Positions 16,415 to 24,026 of a DNA stretch of 29,656 nt are shown piece by piece. The notes beneath the pieces are model-generated. The model made no database searches, was not told the origin of the DNA, and saw only the letters and a list, made by a program, of their open reading frames with translations. The stretch spans positions 1 through 29,656 of the forward strand of contig CAZVFE010000017.1 in NCBI GenBank assembly GCA_964626405.1, read 5' to 3'. The stretch is from CAZVFE01 sp964626405. Its GTDB lineage: Bacteria; Bacteroidota; Bacteroidia; Cytophagales; Spirosomataceae. Every line of letters begins with the position of its first letter. Position 1 is the stretch's first letter. The translations under genes were made by a program, and so were the position numbers.

Positions 16415-17197
16415 ATGAAGGAAATCGTAATTTTCGGGACAGGTTGGCTAGGTCTACCTCTTGCTATCAAATTTGAAAAAGCAGATTCTGAGGTATGGGT
16501 TTCTCCTAGACCAAAAACTATTGACTTACCTCCCAAAATTTATCCAATTCATTTCCGTTTTAAACCTGAATTAGAATTTTACCCCCAATTCATGTTTGAA
16601 AAACCCATTCAAATATGGACTATCCCCCCTCGAATAAACAGTTTAGAATTAAAAGAATATTTAGGATATTTAGACTTTTGGCTTTCAAAAATTCCAAGGG
16701 ATAAAAACATTAAAATTGTTTTTACTTCTTCCACCTCTATTTATCCTGAAAATATTGGAGAAGCTAGGGAGGATGCAGCCCTCTGTAATTCTTCCAGCAT
16801 GTTTGCAGCAGAAGAAATTATTAAGAAATCAGGAATCAATTATTTAATTTTGCGATTAGGAGGTCTAATGGGAGATGACCGTTATCCTGCAAAATATTTT
16901 AGTAGAAAAATAATAAAATTAGCGGATTCAAATATCAATTATATTCATCAAAAAGATGCAGTGGATTTTATTTTTGAAGCTGTAAAACAAGATTTGAAAG
17001 GAATATATAATTTAGCCGCTCCGATTCATCCAACAAAAAGGGAAATGGCTATTCAGGATTGTGAAAAAAGAAATTTGCCCAAACCTATTCAGTTAATTGG
17101 CGGAACAAATAATAAAATTATCAATTCTGAAAAAATAATGAAAGATTTAAATTTGGAATTCTCTTTTCCCAATCCTTTGGACTTTCCTATTCACTAA
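16415..17197 (+). CDS. NAD(P)-binding Rossmann protein, atypical SDR (YeeZ-like)
   Basis: The ATG at 16415 gives 260 residues and places the nucleotide-binding motif FGTGWLGLPLA at the very N-terminus (residues 5-16), as in extended SDR and nucleoside-diphosphate-sugar epimerase-like proteins. An upstream in-frame start at 16340 would add an implausible extension over the divergent promoter region. FTSSTSIYPE at about 105 and LRLGGLMGDDRYPAKYF at about 147 match the atypical SDR group that includes E. coli YeeZ. A standard YxxxK catalytic pair is not evident, so enzymatic activity is uncertain. Its last 11 bases overlap the convergent amidohydrolase gene. The exact substrate is unknown. Confidence 0.82.
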   Translation: MKEIVIFGTGWLGLPLAIKFEKADSEVWVSPRPKTIDLPPKIYPIHFRFKPELEFYPQFMFEKPIQIWTIPPRINSLELKEYLGYLDFWLSKIPRDKNIKIVFTSSTSIYPENIGEAREDAALCNSSSMFAAEEIIKKSGINYLILRLGGLMGDDRYPAKYFSRKIIKLADSNINYIHQKDAVDFIFEAVKQDLKGIYNLAAPIHPTKREMAIQDCEKRNLPKPIQLIGGTNNKIINSEKIMKDLNLEFSFPNPLDFPIH

Positions 17198-18386
17198 GTT
17201 CTCTTAGGGCTAAATATGCCATCAAACCTGGTCCAATATGCAGGGCTTGTTCATCAATATTAAAGGTTGGAGTATGGACTCCAGAAATAATTCCTTTTTC
17301 TTCATTTCTTGTTCCTAAACGATAAAAACAGGCATCTAAATGGTGGGTATAGAAAGCAAAGTCTTCCCCAGCCATCCATAAATCTAAATCTATAACATTT
17401 TCCTCTCCCATATATTCAATCGCAAATTCTTTCATTTTCCTAGTAAGCTCTGGATTGTTTTCTAAATATGGATAGCCTCTAACGATTTTAAAGTCACATT
17501 TCCCTCCCATAGATTCCACTAATCCAATGGCTAATTTTTCAATTTTTTCTAAGGCCTCTTCTCTCCAATTTTCATCCATGGCTCTAAAGGTTCCTTGGAT
17601 ACTTACTTCATTTGGAATAACATTTGTTGCTCCCAATCCTTCAATTTTTCCAAAAGTTAAGACAGAAGGGAATCTAGGATTTTTATTTCTTGAAATAATT
17701 TGCTGCATACTCACAATTAAATGTGAGGCAATTAATATTGGGTCAATACATAATTCAGGCATTGCTCCGTGTCCGCCTTTTCCAATTACTTTAATGTGTA
17801 ATTCATCTGTGCTTGCCATGTACATTCCTTCACGAAATCCAATTTTACCAACAGGAATATTGGGAGCCACATGTTGGCCCATGATACTTTGCGGTTTCGG
17901 ATTTTCCAAAGCACCTTCCTTAATCATCATTGTTGCTCCACCTGGGGCTTTTTCTTCTCCTGGTTGAAAAAGTAATTTGACTGTTCCTTCAAATTCATCT
18001 TTCAAGGCATTTAATATTTTTGCAGTACCCAATAAAGAGGAAGTATGAACATCATGTCCACATGCATGCATAATTCCTTCATTTTTTGATTTATAGGGGA
18101 TATCATTTGCCTCCAAAATAGGAAGTGCATCAATATCTGCTCTCAAGGCAGTGATCTTTTTATCTGGATTTTTTCCTTTAACCATGGCCAAGGTGCCCGT
18201 ATTTGCAATGGAAGTAAAAGGAATTCCCATTTTCTTTAGTTCATTCTGAATAAAAATTTGCGTATTAAATTCTTGAAAAGATAATTCAGGGTTTTGGTGA
18301 ATATGATTTCTATTATTTAATACCTCATTTGAAATTTCGTGGGCTAGTTTTTTTACTTTTTCCTTGATATTTTCCATTGCTTTCAT
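17187..18386 (-). CDS. M20-family amidohydrolase (N-acyl amino acid or peptide deacylase)
   Basis: The 399-residue cytosolic metalloenzyme belongs to peptidase family M20, aminoacylase/IAA-amino acid hydrolase group. Visible motifs are RNHIHQNPELSFQE near the N-terminus, ALRADIDALPI, then MHACGHDVHTSSLLG with metal-binding Cys/His, the catalytic Glu pair in QPGEEKAPGGA, GQHV, the dimerisation-domain GGHGAMPEL, and MAGEDFAFY near the C-terminus. These residues are complete, so the enzyme should be active. The natural acyl substrate cannot be read from sequence. The start ATG at 18386 is followed by an in-frame ATG at 18377. Its 3' end overlaps the SDR-like gene by 11 bases, tail to tail. Confidence 0.93.
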   Translation of the reverse strand: MKAMENIKEKVKKLAHEISNEVLNNRNHIHQNPELSFQEFNTQIFIQNELKKMGIPFTSIANTGTLAMVKGKNPDKKITALRADIDALPILEANDIPYKSKNEGIMHACGHDVHTSSLLGTAKILNALKDEFEGTVKLLFQPGEEKAPGGATMMIKEGALENPKPQSIMGQHVAPNIPVGKIGFREGMYMASTDELHIKVIGKGGHGAMPELCIDPILIASHLIVSMQQIISRNKNPRFPSVLTFGKIEGLGATNVIPNEVSIQGTFRAMDENWREEALEKIEKLAIGLVESMGGKCDFKIVRGYPYLENNPELTRKMKEFAIEYMGEENVIDLDLWMAGEDFAFYTHHLDACFYRLGTRNEEKGIISGVHTPTFNIDEQALHIGPGLMAYLALRELSE

Positions 18387-18396
18387 TCTTTTGGCA

Positions 18397-18404
18397 CAAA
18401 AATA
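18397..18404 (-). promoter_or_regulatory. Possible -7 element of the amidohydrolase gene
   Basis: TATTTTTG on the minus strand fits TAnnTTTG and lies 10 bases before the ATG at 18386, so the transcript would be nearly leaderless. The nearest upstream TTG is at too short a spacing (13 bases). Weak support in AT-rich sequence. Confidence 0.3.
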
Positions 18405-18448
18405 ATTAATTATTTTACAAAAAGATAATTGTAGACCAGACTTTACTA

Positions 18449-18479
18449 TTGCTTTATATCTTATAAATCCCTAACTTTA
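18449..18479 (+). promoter_or_regulatory. Promoter of the HNH-DUF2520 gene pair
   Basis: TTG (18449-18451), a 20-base spacer and TAACTTTA (18472-18479, seven of eight bases of the consensus) form a plausible Bacteroidota promoter about 55 bases upstream of the HNH start codon. No terminator or other gene lies between. Confidence 0.45.
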
Positions 18480-18534
18480 AAGACAAGAGATTGAAAGTGG
18501 AAGTAGCTGAGAATCAACCCTAAATCTTTTGTAT

Positions 18535-19059
18535 ATGAGCCCCCAAAACCCCAAGGTTTTAGTCTTAAATCAAGACTATTCTGCCCTCACTGTTTGTTCC
18601 ATGCCCAAGGCTTTTTTATTATGTTATTTGAATAAAGCTGAATTGGTCGCTGAATCTTCTGAGAATAAAATCAGAACGGTAAATTCTATTTTCCCCTACC
18701 CATCGGTCATTCGCTTAAATAAATATGTCTATTTCCCCTATAAGGGAGTGGTTTTAAGTAGACAGAATATATTTAAAAGGGATAATGGAACTTGTCAATA
18801 TTGTGGTTCAAAAGATCAATTAACCTTGGATCATGTTCAACCTAAATCAAGGCAAGGCAGAACATCTTGGGATAATTTAATCACGGCTTGTCAGATGTGT
18901 AATGCAAAAAAAGGAGATCGAACTCCAGAAGAAGCGGGAATGGATTTAAAAAGAAAACCATTTAAACCATCTTTCGTTATGTTTTTACGAAATTTTTCAG
19001 GAATTTTGGATGAGCAATGGTTACCCTTCATTGGAACCAAAATGGAAAAATTTGTTTAA
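18535..19059 (+). CDS. HNH endonuclease-family protein
   Basis: The ATG at 18535 gives 174 residues; a TTG six bases earlier is unlikely. The C-terminal half holds an HNH nuclease fold with a structural zinc site: Cys87 and Cys90 (CQYCG), catalytic Asp99-His100 (LDHVQPKS), Asn114 (WDNLITAC), Cys119 and Cys122, and Asn123. This is the HNH_5-like group that is widespread on bacterial chromosomes and not tied to introns. The N-terminal 80 residues (KVLVLNQDYSALTVC) are also typical for this group. Its job is unknown; a role in DNA repair or restriction is only a guess. It is followed three bases later by the DUF2520 gene and probably shares its transcript. Confidence 0.9.
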   Translation: MSPQNPKVLVLNQDYSALTVCSMPKAFLLCYLNKAELVAESSENKIRTVNSIFPYPSVIRLNKYVYFPYKGVVLSRQNIFKRDNGTCQYCGSKDQLTLDHVQPKSRQGRTSWDNLITACQMCNAKKGDRTPEEAGMDLKRKPFKPSFVMFLRNFSGILDEQWLPFIGTKMEKFV

Positions 19060-19062
19060 AGA

Positions 19063-19845
19063 ATGGAAATATCCTTTATAGGAGCCGGAAATGTGGCTTG
19101 GCATTTATCTAGAGCCTTAGAAAATGCGGGAAATAGTGTGAATGAAATCTTCAGTAGAAATCCAGAGAATGCTCAGGAATTAGCCAGTTTTTTGTTCAAG
19201 GCAGATATTCAGGAAGACTTAGACTTTTCCAATTCTCCATCTGAAATTTTCTTTGTTTGTATTCCTGAGTTAGCCTATTCACAGGTATTGCCAGAATTAA
19301 TTTTACCTGAAAACTCGACCTTGGTTTTAGTAACAGGAACCTATAATCTTTCTGAGGCTTTATTCCAATTTGATCCGAATAGAGAAACAAATGTTCAGGT
19401 AGGAATTATTTATCCTTTGCATTCATTTGTCAAAAGAAAAAATATCTCTTTATTGAATGTGCCCTTATTTATTGAAGCTTCTCACCGAGATATGCATGGT
19501 ATCCTTTTTACTTTGGCCAAGCAAATTTCGAATGTTTTGTATGAGGTAAGTCCGGAAGAAAGAAAAAAAATCCATTTAGCATCCTTATTTTCATCAGAAT
19601 TTTCTCGATTCCTTTGGGAGCAGTCAAAGTCTTTATTAAAGGATTTGGATTTAGATCAAACCTTATTGGAGCCTTTATTAAAAGCTCAAATTGCTGGATT
19701 TATGAATGATGTGCCGCAGGAATTATCTGCTTTAAAAAATCATTATTCAGATGATAATCTTTATTATCAACAGCGGATTATGTTGGAAGGAAGAGAATTA
19801 CAGGAAATTTATAATCAAATGATTCAAATCATCCGGAATTATTGA
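19063..19845 (+). CDS. DUF2520 Rossmann-fold protein (6-phosphogluconate dehydrogenase-like)
   Basis: The 260-residue protein has an N-terminal NAD(P)-binding motif, SFIGAGNVAWHLSRALENAG at residues 3-22, then a C-terminal all-helical domain starting at about 150. The arrangement fits the Rossmann-like plus DUF2520 family, related to F420-dependent and pyrroline-5-carboxylate reductases. GIIYPLHSFVK in the middle resembles the family's conserved YPLxSF segment. No function has been shown for this family that I can state safely. It starts three bases after the HNH gene stop and ends with a 7-base overlap with the convergent lipoprotein gene. Confidence 0.85.
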   Translation: MEISFIGAGNVAWHLSRALENAGNSVNEIFSRNPENAQELASFLFKADIQEDLDFSNSPSEIFFVCIPELAYSQVLPELILPENSTLVLVTGTYNLSEALFQFDPNRETNVQVGIIYPLHSFVKRKNISLLNVPLFIEASHRDMHGILFTLAKQISNVLYEVSPEERKKIHLASLFSSEFSRFLWEQSKSLLKDLDLDQTLLEPLLKAQIAGFMNDVPQELSALKNHYSDDNLYYQQRIMLEGRELQEIYNQMIQIIRNY

Positions 19846-20291
19846 TAATTAAGAATGATATTTTGTTTTGAAAAACCTACCAAATAAGTAATTTTTTCAT
19901 TGTTGAAAATATAAAATAAGCTATCTTCTTTTGAATTTCTTTGAATAGTGGAGGGAATATTTTGGTTATTTTCAATTGCATAATCCATCGCATCGATTAC
20001 CTCCATTAATTTTGGGTCCAAATTTGCTAGCGAAAGGCTTTTTAAATCCCCAGAATAAATATTGACCTTGTATTTTTTCTGAATGGAATCCAAGGAAATA
20101 GAATCAGACTTTAAAATTTTTTCAATTTCTTGGCCATATCGGGTTGCCTCTGCTACAATTTCTCTTGGAAGGATTCTTTTCACCTTTCTTAATTCCATTT
20201 CTTCTACAGCTTTTGAGGTATCTATTCTTTTTGATAAATCACAAGAGGAAAGAATTATTAGGCAAAATAGGAAAGTAAATAGCTTGTTCAT
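19839..20291 (-). CDS. Hypothetical lipoprotein
   Basis: The 150-residue protein begins with a lipoprotein signal, MNKLFTFLFCLIILSSC, with Cys17 as the lipidation site, so it is probably anchored facing the periplasm. The mature part is charged and mostly helical: KVKRILPREIVAEATRYGQE at about 37-56, then a segment rich in Asp/Ser/Leu and a C-terminal stretch (DSLFYIFNNEKITYLVGFSKQ) that looks like beta strands. I do not recognise the family. Its 3' end overlaps the DUF2520 stop codon by seven bases and its 5' end is divergent from prfA, 67 bases away. Confidence 0.7.
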   Translation of the reverse strand: MNKLFTFLFCLIILSSCDLSKRIDTSKAVEEMELRKVKRILPREIVAEATRYGQEIEKILKSDSISLDSIQKKYKVNIYSGDLKSLSLANLDPKLMEVIDAMDYAIENNQNIPSTIQRNSKEDSLFYIFNNEKITYLVGFSKQNIILNYQ

Positions 20292-20326
20292 TTTTCTTAG
20301 ACTACAATTTAAACAGTTAAAATTAC

Positions 20327-20334
20327 TATCTTTG
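20327..20334 (+). promoter_or_regulatory. -7 promoter element of prfA
   Basis: TATCTTTG matches TAnnTTTG exactly and is followed by CA, the usual context in this phylum. It lies 24 bases before the prfA ATG, predicting a leader of about 20 bases. No TTG is found at -33. Confidence 0.6.
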
Positions 20335-20358
20335 CACCGATTTTTAAAATTTTACTCC

Positions 20359-21429
20359 ATGATTGATCAATTAGAGGCTATAAAAGAACGCTTTAATGAG
20401 GTAGAGCAACAAATATCTAGGCCAGAAATCGTTTCTGACCTGAAAAAGTTTACTACCCTAAGTAAAGAGTACAAGGATTTACAAAAAATTGTCAATAAAT
20501 ATCAAGAGTATTCTACAATTTTAGGAAATATCAAAGAGGCGAAAGAAGTGATTGCCACTGAAAAAGACGAAGATTTTAGGGAGATGGCAAAGGCTGAGTT
20601 GGATGAGCTTGAACCTAAAAAAGAGGAATTAGAGGAGATTTTAAAAGAAATGCTTATTCCAAAGGATCCGAATGATTCTAAGGATTGTATTTTAGAAATT
20701 AGAGCCGGAACAGGGGGTGATGAAGCAGGAATTTTTACAGGAGATTTATTTAGAATGTATCAAAGATTTGCTGAAAACCAAGGCTGGTCTTTTCAAGTAA
20801 TGGACTATACCGAAGCTTCTTCTGGAGGTTATAAGGAGATGATTTGCTCGGTAAAAGGAGAGGATGTATATGGAAAATTAAAATTTGAATCCGGGGTACA
20901 TCGTGTTCAACGCGTGCCGGCAACTGAGTCTCAAGGCAGAATTCATACTTCAGCCGCATCCGTAGCGGTATTGCCAGAGGCAGATGAAGTGGATGTTCAA
21001 ATCAATATGAATGATATTCGTAAAGATACTTTCTGCTCTTCTGGAGCCGGTGGACAGTCTGTAAATACAACTTATTCTGCAGTGCGAGTTACCCATATTC
21101 CAACTGGTTTGGTGGTTCAATGCCAGGATGAACGTTCGCAGATAAAGAACTTTGATAAAGCAATGACCGTTTTACGTTCTCGATTATATGAGATAGAACT
21201 TGCGAAAAGGAATGCCGAGATTGCTGGAAATAGAAAATCAATGGTAGGTTCAGGAGATCGTTCAGATAAAATTCGTACCTATAATTATCCGCAAGGAAGA
21301 GTAACAGACCATAGAATTGGATATACTGTTTATAATCTACCTGTGGTGATGGATGGTGAAATTGAGGATTTTATTGAAAAGTTAAGAATCCATGAAAATG
21401 CCGAAAAACTAAAAGAAGGGGAGAATTAA
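20359..21429 (+). CDS. prfA: Peptide chain release factor 1
   Basis: The ATG at 20359 gives 356 residues, close to the usual 360, and starts MIDQLEAIKERFNEVE as expected. A longer in-frame reading from 20083 runs antisense through the lipoprotein gene and is rejected. RF1 recognises UAA and UAG. The stop-codon recognition tripeptide PAT is at 187-189 (QRVPATESQGR), which marks RF1 and not RF2, and the catalytic GGQ is at 231-233 in CSSGAGGQSVNTT. The exact -7 element upstream indicates its own promoter. The stop codon overlaps that of the convergent histidine kinase by four bases (TTAA). Confidence 0.97.
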   Translation: MIDQLEAIKERFNEVEQQISRPEIVSDLKKFTTLSKEYKDLQKIVNKYQEYSTILGNIKEAKEVIATEKDEDFREMAKAELDELEPKKEELEEILKEMLIPKDPNDSKDCILEIRAGTGGDEAGIFTGDLFRMYQRFAENQGWSFQVMDYTEASSGGYKEMICSVKGEDVYGKLKFESGVHRVQRVPATESQGRIHTSAASVAVLPEADEVDVQINMNDIRKDTFCSSGAGGQSVNTTYSAVRVTHIPTGLVVQCQDERSQIKNFDKAMTVLRSRLYEIELAKRNAEIAGNRKSMVGSGDRSDKIRTYNYPQGRVTDHRIGYTVYNLPVVMDGEIEDFIEKLRIHENAEKLKEGEN

Positions 21430-22454
21430 GCTTTTTCCAATCTAAAATAAAATTCAGTTCCCTTGTCGATTTTTGATTCAACCATGATTTTACTACCATG
21501 CGCTTGAACAATATGTTTTACAATGGAAAGGCCTAGTCCGGATCCTCCAATTTGCCTTGCTCTACTTTTGTCTACCCGATAAAACCTATCAAAAATTCTT
21601 GGTAAATGTTCCGAGGAAATTCCTGGACCATTATCTATTATTTTAATCTGAAAATCTTTGTCCTTTTCAAGAAATTCTACCAAGATTTTCCCATTATCAG
21701 AACCATATTTCAAGGCATTTTCAATTAAATTGACTAAAACTTGCTTTATCCTAAGGGGGTCAGCAGAAACAATTATCTCTCCAGAATATCCGGTGGTTTT
21801 CATGGTTACATTTCTAGATTTCGCCTTATTCTCCAATTGTTCAAATATATCCAAAACCATTTTTCTAATATCTACAACTTCCTTTTCAATGGTAATGGCA
21901 CCTGTTTCAATTTGAGAAACGGTTAGTAAATCTTTTACAAGTTCGTCTAAACCATCCAAACTTTTAGCGGCTTTTTCTAAGAATCTTTGACGAATTTCTG
22001 GGGATTCATCCGGGTTTTCCAATAGGGTATGAACGAAACCTTGGGCTGAAAAAATCGGTGTTTTTAATTCATGGGAAACATCTGCAAGGAATTCCTGACG
22101 ATATTTATGAGCTTTTTTAAGTTCCTTTACCTCGTCTTCTTTGGTCGTTAAATAGGAATTTAATTCCGTTTTCAATAATTCAATAGGGTTTCCTTTTTCA
22201 ATTATTACCTTACGAGGCGAGATATTTATTCGTTTCTTTTTTAGGAATTTAATTTGATCATATAATTTATTTACTTCTTGAAATATCAAATAATCAAGTA
22301 CAAAGAATGTCAATCCTGAACCAAAAATAAAAATGGAAAGAAAAGCTATTAAAATCGTGAAATTGCTTGCACTTGGAATAAAGGAAATAAATAACGAAGC
22401 TATTGCTGCGATAATAAATGCCAAAACAGGGGATAACAAGCGAGGATTTAACAT
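21426..22454 (-). CDS. Membrane sensor histidine kinase, PhoR-like
   Basis: The 342-residue protein has two membrane helices at about 7-28 and 32-54 with almost no periplasmic loop between them, then a linker (60-115) and a HisKA domain with the phosphorylated His128 in FLADVSHELKTPI. The HATPase domain follows: N box Asn246 (LVNLIENALKYG), G1 box IIDNGPGIS (274-280), F box RIFDRFYRVDKSRA and G2 box GGSGLGLSIVKHI. The kinase core resembles PhoR. No PAS domain is obvious. No response regulator gene lies in the window, so it is unpaired here. With such a short loop it may sense the membrane or a partner protein; that is inference. Confidence 0.93.
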   Translation of the reverse strand: MLNPRLLSPVLAFIIAAIASLFISFIPSASNFTILIAFLSIFIFGSGLTFFVLDYLIFQEVNKLYDQIKFLKKKRINISPRKVIIEKGNPIELLKTELNSYLTTKEDEVKELKKAHKYRQEFLADVSHELKTPIFSAQGFVHTLLENPDESPEIRQRFLEKAAKSLDGLDELVKDLLTVSQIETGAITIEKEVVDIRKMVLDIFEQLENKAKSRNVTMKTTGYSGEIIVSADPLRIKQVLVNLIENALKYGSDNGKILVEFLEKDKDFQIKIIDNGPGISSEHLPRIFDRFYRVDKSRARQIGGSGLGLSIVKHIVQAHGSKIMVESKIDKGTEFYFRLEKA

Positions 22455-22488
22455 TATGTAAAATTATAAATTTTTATTTTATAATCCT

Positions 22489-22496
22489 TATCTTTG
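22489..22496 (+). promoter_or_regulatory. -7 promoter element of purB
   Basis: TATCTTTG followed by CA is an exact TAnnTTTG match 17 bases before the purB ATG, in the gap between the divergent histidine kinase and purB starts. No TTG is seen at -33. Confidence 0.6.
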
Positions 22497-22513
22497 CATT
22501 TTAGAATCCATTT

Positions 22514-23869
22514 ATGAAATTAAATCAATTAAACGCAATTTCTCCGATTGACGGGAGATATTTTGGAAAGACCGATTCTCTTGCACCTTATGTATCAGAA
22601 TTTGGATTAATTAAATATCGAATTTTTGTTGAAATCGAATATTTTATTGCTCTTTGTGAAATTCCTTTACCAAGTTTGAAGGATTTTCCTGAGGATTTAT
22701 TTCCAACTTTGCGTTCATGGTATGAAAATATTACGGAAGAGGATGTTGAATGGATAAAGGACAAAGAAAAAATTACCAACCACGATGTAAAAGCAGTAGA
22801 ATATTTTATCAAACATAAAATGAAGGAATTGAATAGAGGATTGGATTCCTATTTAGAATTCGTTCATTTTGGACTTACCTCTCAAGATATCAATAATACT
22901 GCCATCCCTGTTTCATTGAAGCAATCTCATGATGATATTATTTTACCCAAATTATTAATGGTAAAAAACCTATTAAATGATTTAGCAGAACAATGGAAAG
23001 ATATACCATTATTGGCTCATACACACGGACAACCTGCTTCTCCTACACGTTTAGGGAAGGAAATGAAAGTATTTGTTGAAAGATTGGAGAGACAATTGGA
23101 ATTATTAGCTCAAGTTCCATTTACTGGGAAATTTGGAGGTGCAACGGGTAATTTTAATGCTCATACCGTAGCATATCCTGAAATTAATTGGGTAGAATTT
23201 GCTGGTAATTTATGTGAAAGATTGGGTATAAAAAGATCAAAACTGACTACCCAAATAGAGCATTATGATAATCTTGCTGCTTATTTTGATAATTTGGCAA
23301 GAATAAATAATATCTTAATTGATTTCTCTAGAGATATATGGTCTTATATTTCCATGGGATATTTTAAACAAAAAATTAAGGAGGGGGAAATCGGTTCTTC
23401 TGCCATGCCTCATAAGGTAAACCCAATTGACTTTGAAAATGCTGAAGGTAATTTAGGATATGCAAATGCAATTTTTCAATTTTTATCTTCCAAATTGCCA
23501 ATTTCAAGGTTACAAAGAGATTTGACAGATTCTACGGTTTTAAGGAATGTGGGTGTACCTTTGGCGCATAATTTAGTTGCCTTTGATTCATTATTAAAAG
23601 GAATGGGTAAATTAGAATTGAATCAGGCGAAAATCAATCTAGATTTAGAAAATAATTGGGTGGTAGTAGCGGAGGCTATTCAGACTGTTTTAAGAAGAGA
23701 AGCCTATCCTGAGCCTTATGAGGCATTGAAAAAATTAACTCGAATTAATACGAAAATTGACCAAGCTGTATTCGTTAATTTCATTAATGAATTGGATGTA
23801 AATGAAGCTATTAAAGAGGAATTACGAAAAATAAGTCCATTTAATTATCTTGGAATTTTGGAAAATTAA
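22514..23869 (+). CDS. purB: Adenylosuccinate lyase
   Basis: The 451-residue enzyme of the fumarase/aspartase superfamily catalyses two fumarate-releasing steps in purine synthesis: SAICAR to AICAR and adenylosuccinate to AMP. Motifs are the N-terminal NAISPIDGRYFGKTD, TSQDINNTA at about 125, the catalytic His region AHTHGQPASPTRLGKEM at about 170, and the superfamily signature SSAMPHKVNPIDFENAEGN at about 293-311 with the catalytic Ser loop. This is the E. coli-type PurB sequence pattern. The gene has its own -7 element. Its last ten bases carry part of the predicted promoter for the downstream trp leader. Confidence 0.97.
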   Translation: MKLNQLNAISPIDGRYFGKTDSLAPYVSEFGLIKYRIFVEIEYFIALCEIPLPSLKDFPEDLFPTLRSWYENITEEDVEWIKDKEKITNHDVKAVEYFIKHKMKELNRGLDSYLEFVHFGLTSQDINNTAIPVSLKQSHDDIILPKLLMVKNLLNDLAEQWKDIPLLAHTHGQPASPTRLGKEMKVFVERLERQLELLAQVPFTGKFGGATGNFNAHTVAYPEINWVEFAGNLCERLGIKRSKLTTQIEHYDNLAAYFDNLARINNILIDFSRDIWSYISMGYFKQKIKEGEIGSSAMPHKVNPIDFENAEGNLGYANAIFQFLSSKLPISRLQRDLTDSTVLRNVGVPLAHNLVAFDSLLKGMGKLELNQAKINLDLENNWVVVAEAIQTVLRREAYPEPYEALKKLTRINTKIDQAVFVNFINELDVNEAIKEELRKISPFNYLGILEN

Positions 23870-23887
23870 AATTTCAGATTAAATTCG
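23857..23887 (+). promoter_or_regulatory. Candidate promoter of the trp operon leader
   Basis: TTTG at 23857-23860, inside the end of purB, is followed by a 19-base spacer and TAAATTCG (23880-23887), which matches seven of the eight -7 consensus bases. Transcription would start near 23892-23894, so the leader peptide would be translated from an almost leaderless RNA. The motif is imperfect. Confidence 0.4.
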
Positions 23888-23894
23888 CAGAGTA

Positions 23895-23942
23895 ATGAGA
23901 AATAATAATACAACATATAACGTAATTTGGTGGCAGGCATAA
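23895..23942 (+). CDS. trpL: trp operon leader peptide with tandem Trp codons
   Basis: A 15-codon frame starts at ATG 23895 and stops at TAA 23940-23942; the peptide is MRNNNTTYNVIWWQA. Two adjacent TGG codons lie at 23928-23933, a striking excess of Trp for so short a peptide directly upstream of trpE. Its stop codon abuts the 5' arm of a long terminator hairpin. This is the layout of ribosome-mediated attenuation, known from the E. coli trp operon: when charged tRNA-Trp is scarce the ribosome waits at the Trp codons and prevents the terminator. No classical Shine-Dalgarno is clear (GCAGAG lies just upstream), which is usual in Bacteroidota. The short length means no homology can be claimed. 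Confidence 0.8.
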   Translation: MRNNNTTYNVIWWQA

Positions 23943-23974
23943 GGCCTTGTTGAACAGCTACGCTACGTTGTATT
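23907..23974 (+). promoter_or_regulatory. Alternative RNA pairing of the trp leader (candidate regulatory stem)
   Basis: Leader bases 23907-23914 (AATACAAC) are complementary to 23967-23974 (GTTGTATT), and 23919-23924 (AACGTA) to 23964-23969 (TACGTT). They compete for nearly the same downstream segment. That segment lies in the loop of the terminator hairpin, and the pairing encloses the terminator 5' arm, so the two structures could co-exist only as a pseudoknot. It may be the competing fold of the attenuator. Supported only by complementarity. Confidence 0.4.
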
Positions 23975-24026
23975 TAAATGATATTTTACTAATGGCTTAC
24001 TGTTCAAGTAGGCCTTTTTTATTTTA
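23941..24026 (+). terminator. trp attenuator terminator hairpin
   Basis: The 5' arm AAGGCCT (23941-23947) plus TTGAACAG (23950-23957) pairs with CTGTTCAA (24000-24007) plus AGGCCTT (24010-24016): 15 base pairs with one 2x2 internal mismatch and a 42-base loop. A T-rich tract follows (24015-24026, TTTTTTATTTTATT). It lies between the leader peptide stop and the trpE ATG at 24036, so read-through is needed for any trp gene expression from the upstream promoter. The loop is long for a terminator, leaving room for a competing structure. Confidence 0.82.

Noticed and set aside
20083..20358. In-frame upstream extension of prfA
   Set aside because: It runs antisense through the lipoprotein gene and past the exact TATCTTTG promoter element at 20327; the ATG at 20359 gives the normal RF1 N-terminus and length.
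24000..24026. Simple end-of-gene terminator for purB
   Set aside because: It lies about 145 bases after the purB stop, its 5' arm abuts a Trp-rich leader frame, and it ends just before trpE, which suits an attenuator better. It may still end purB read-through transcripts.
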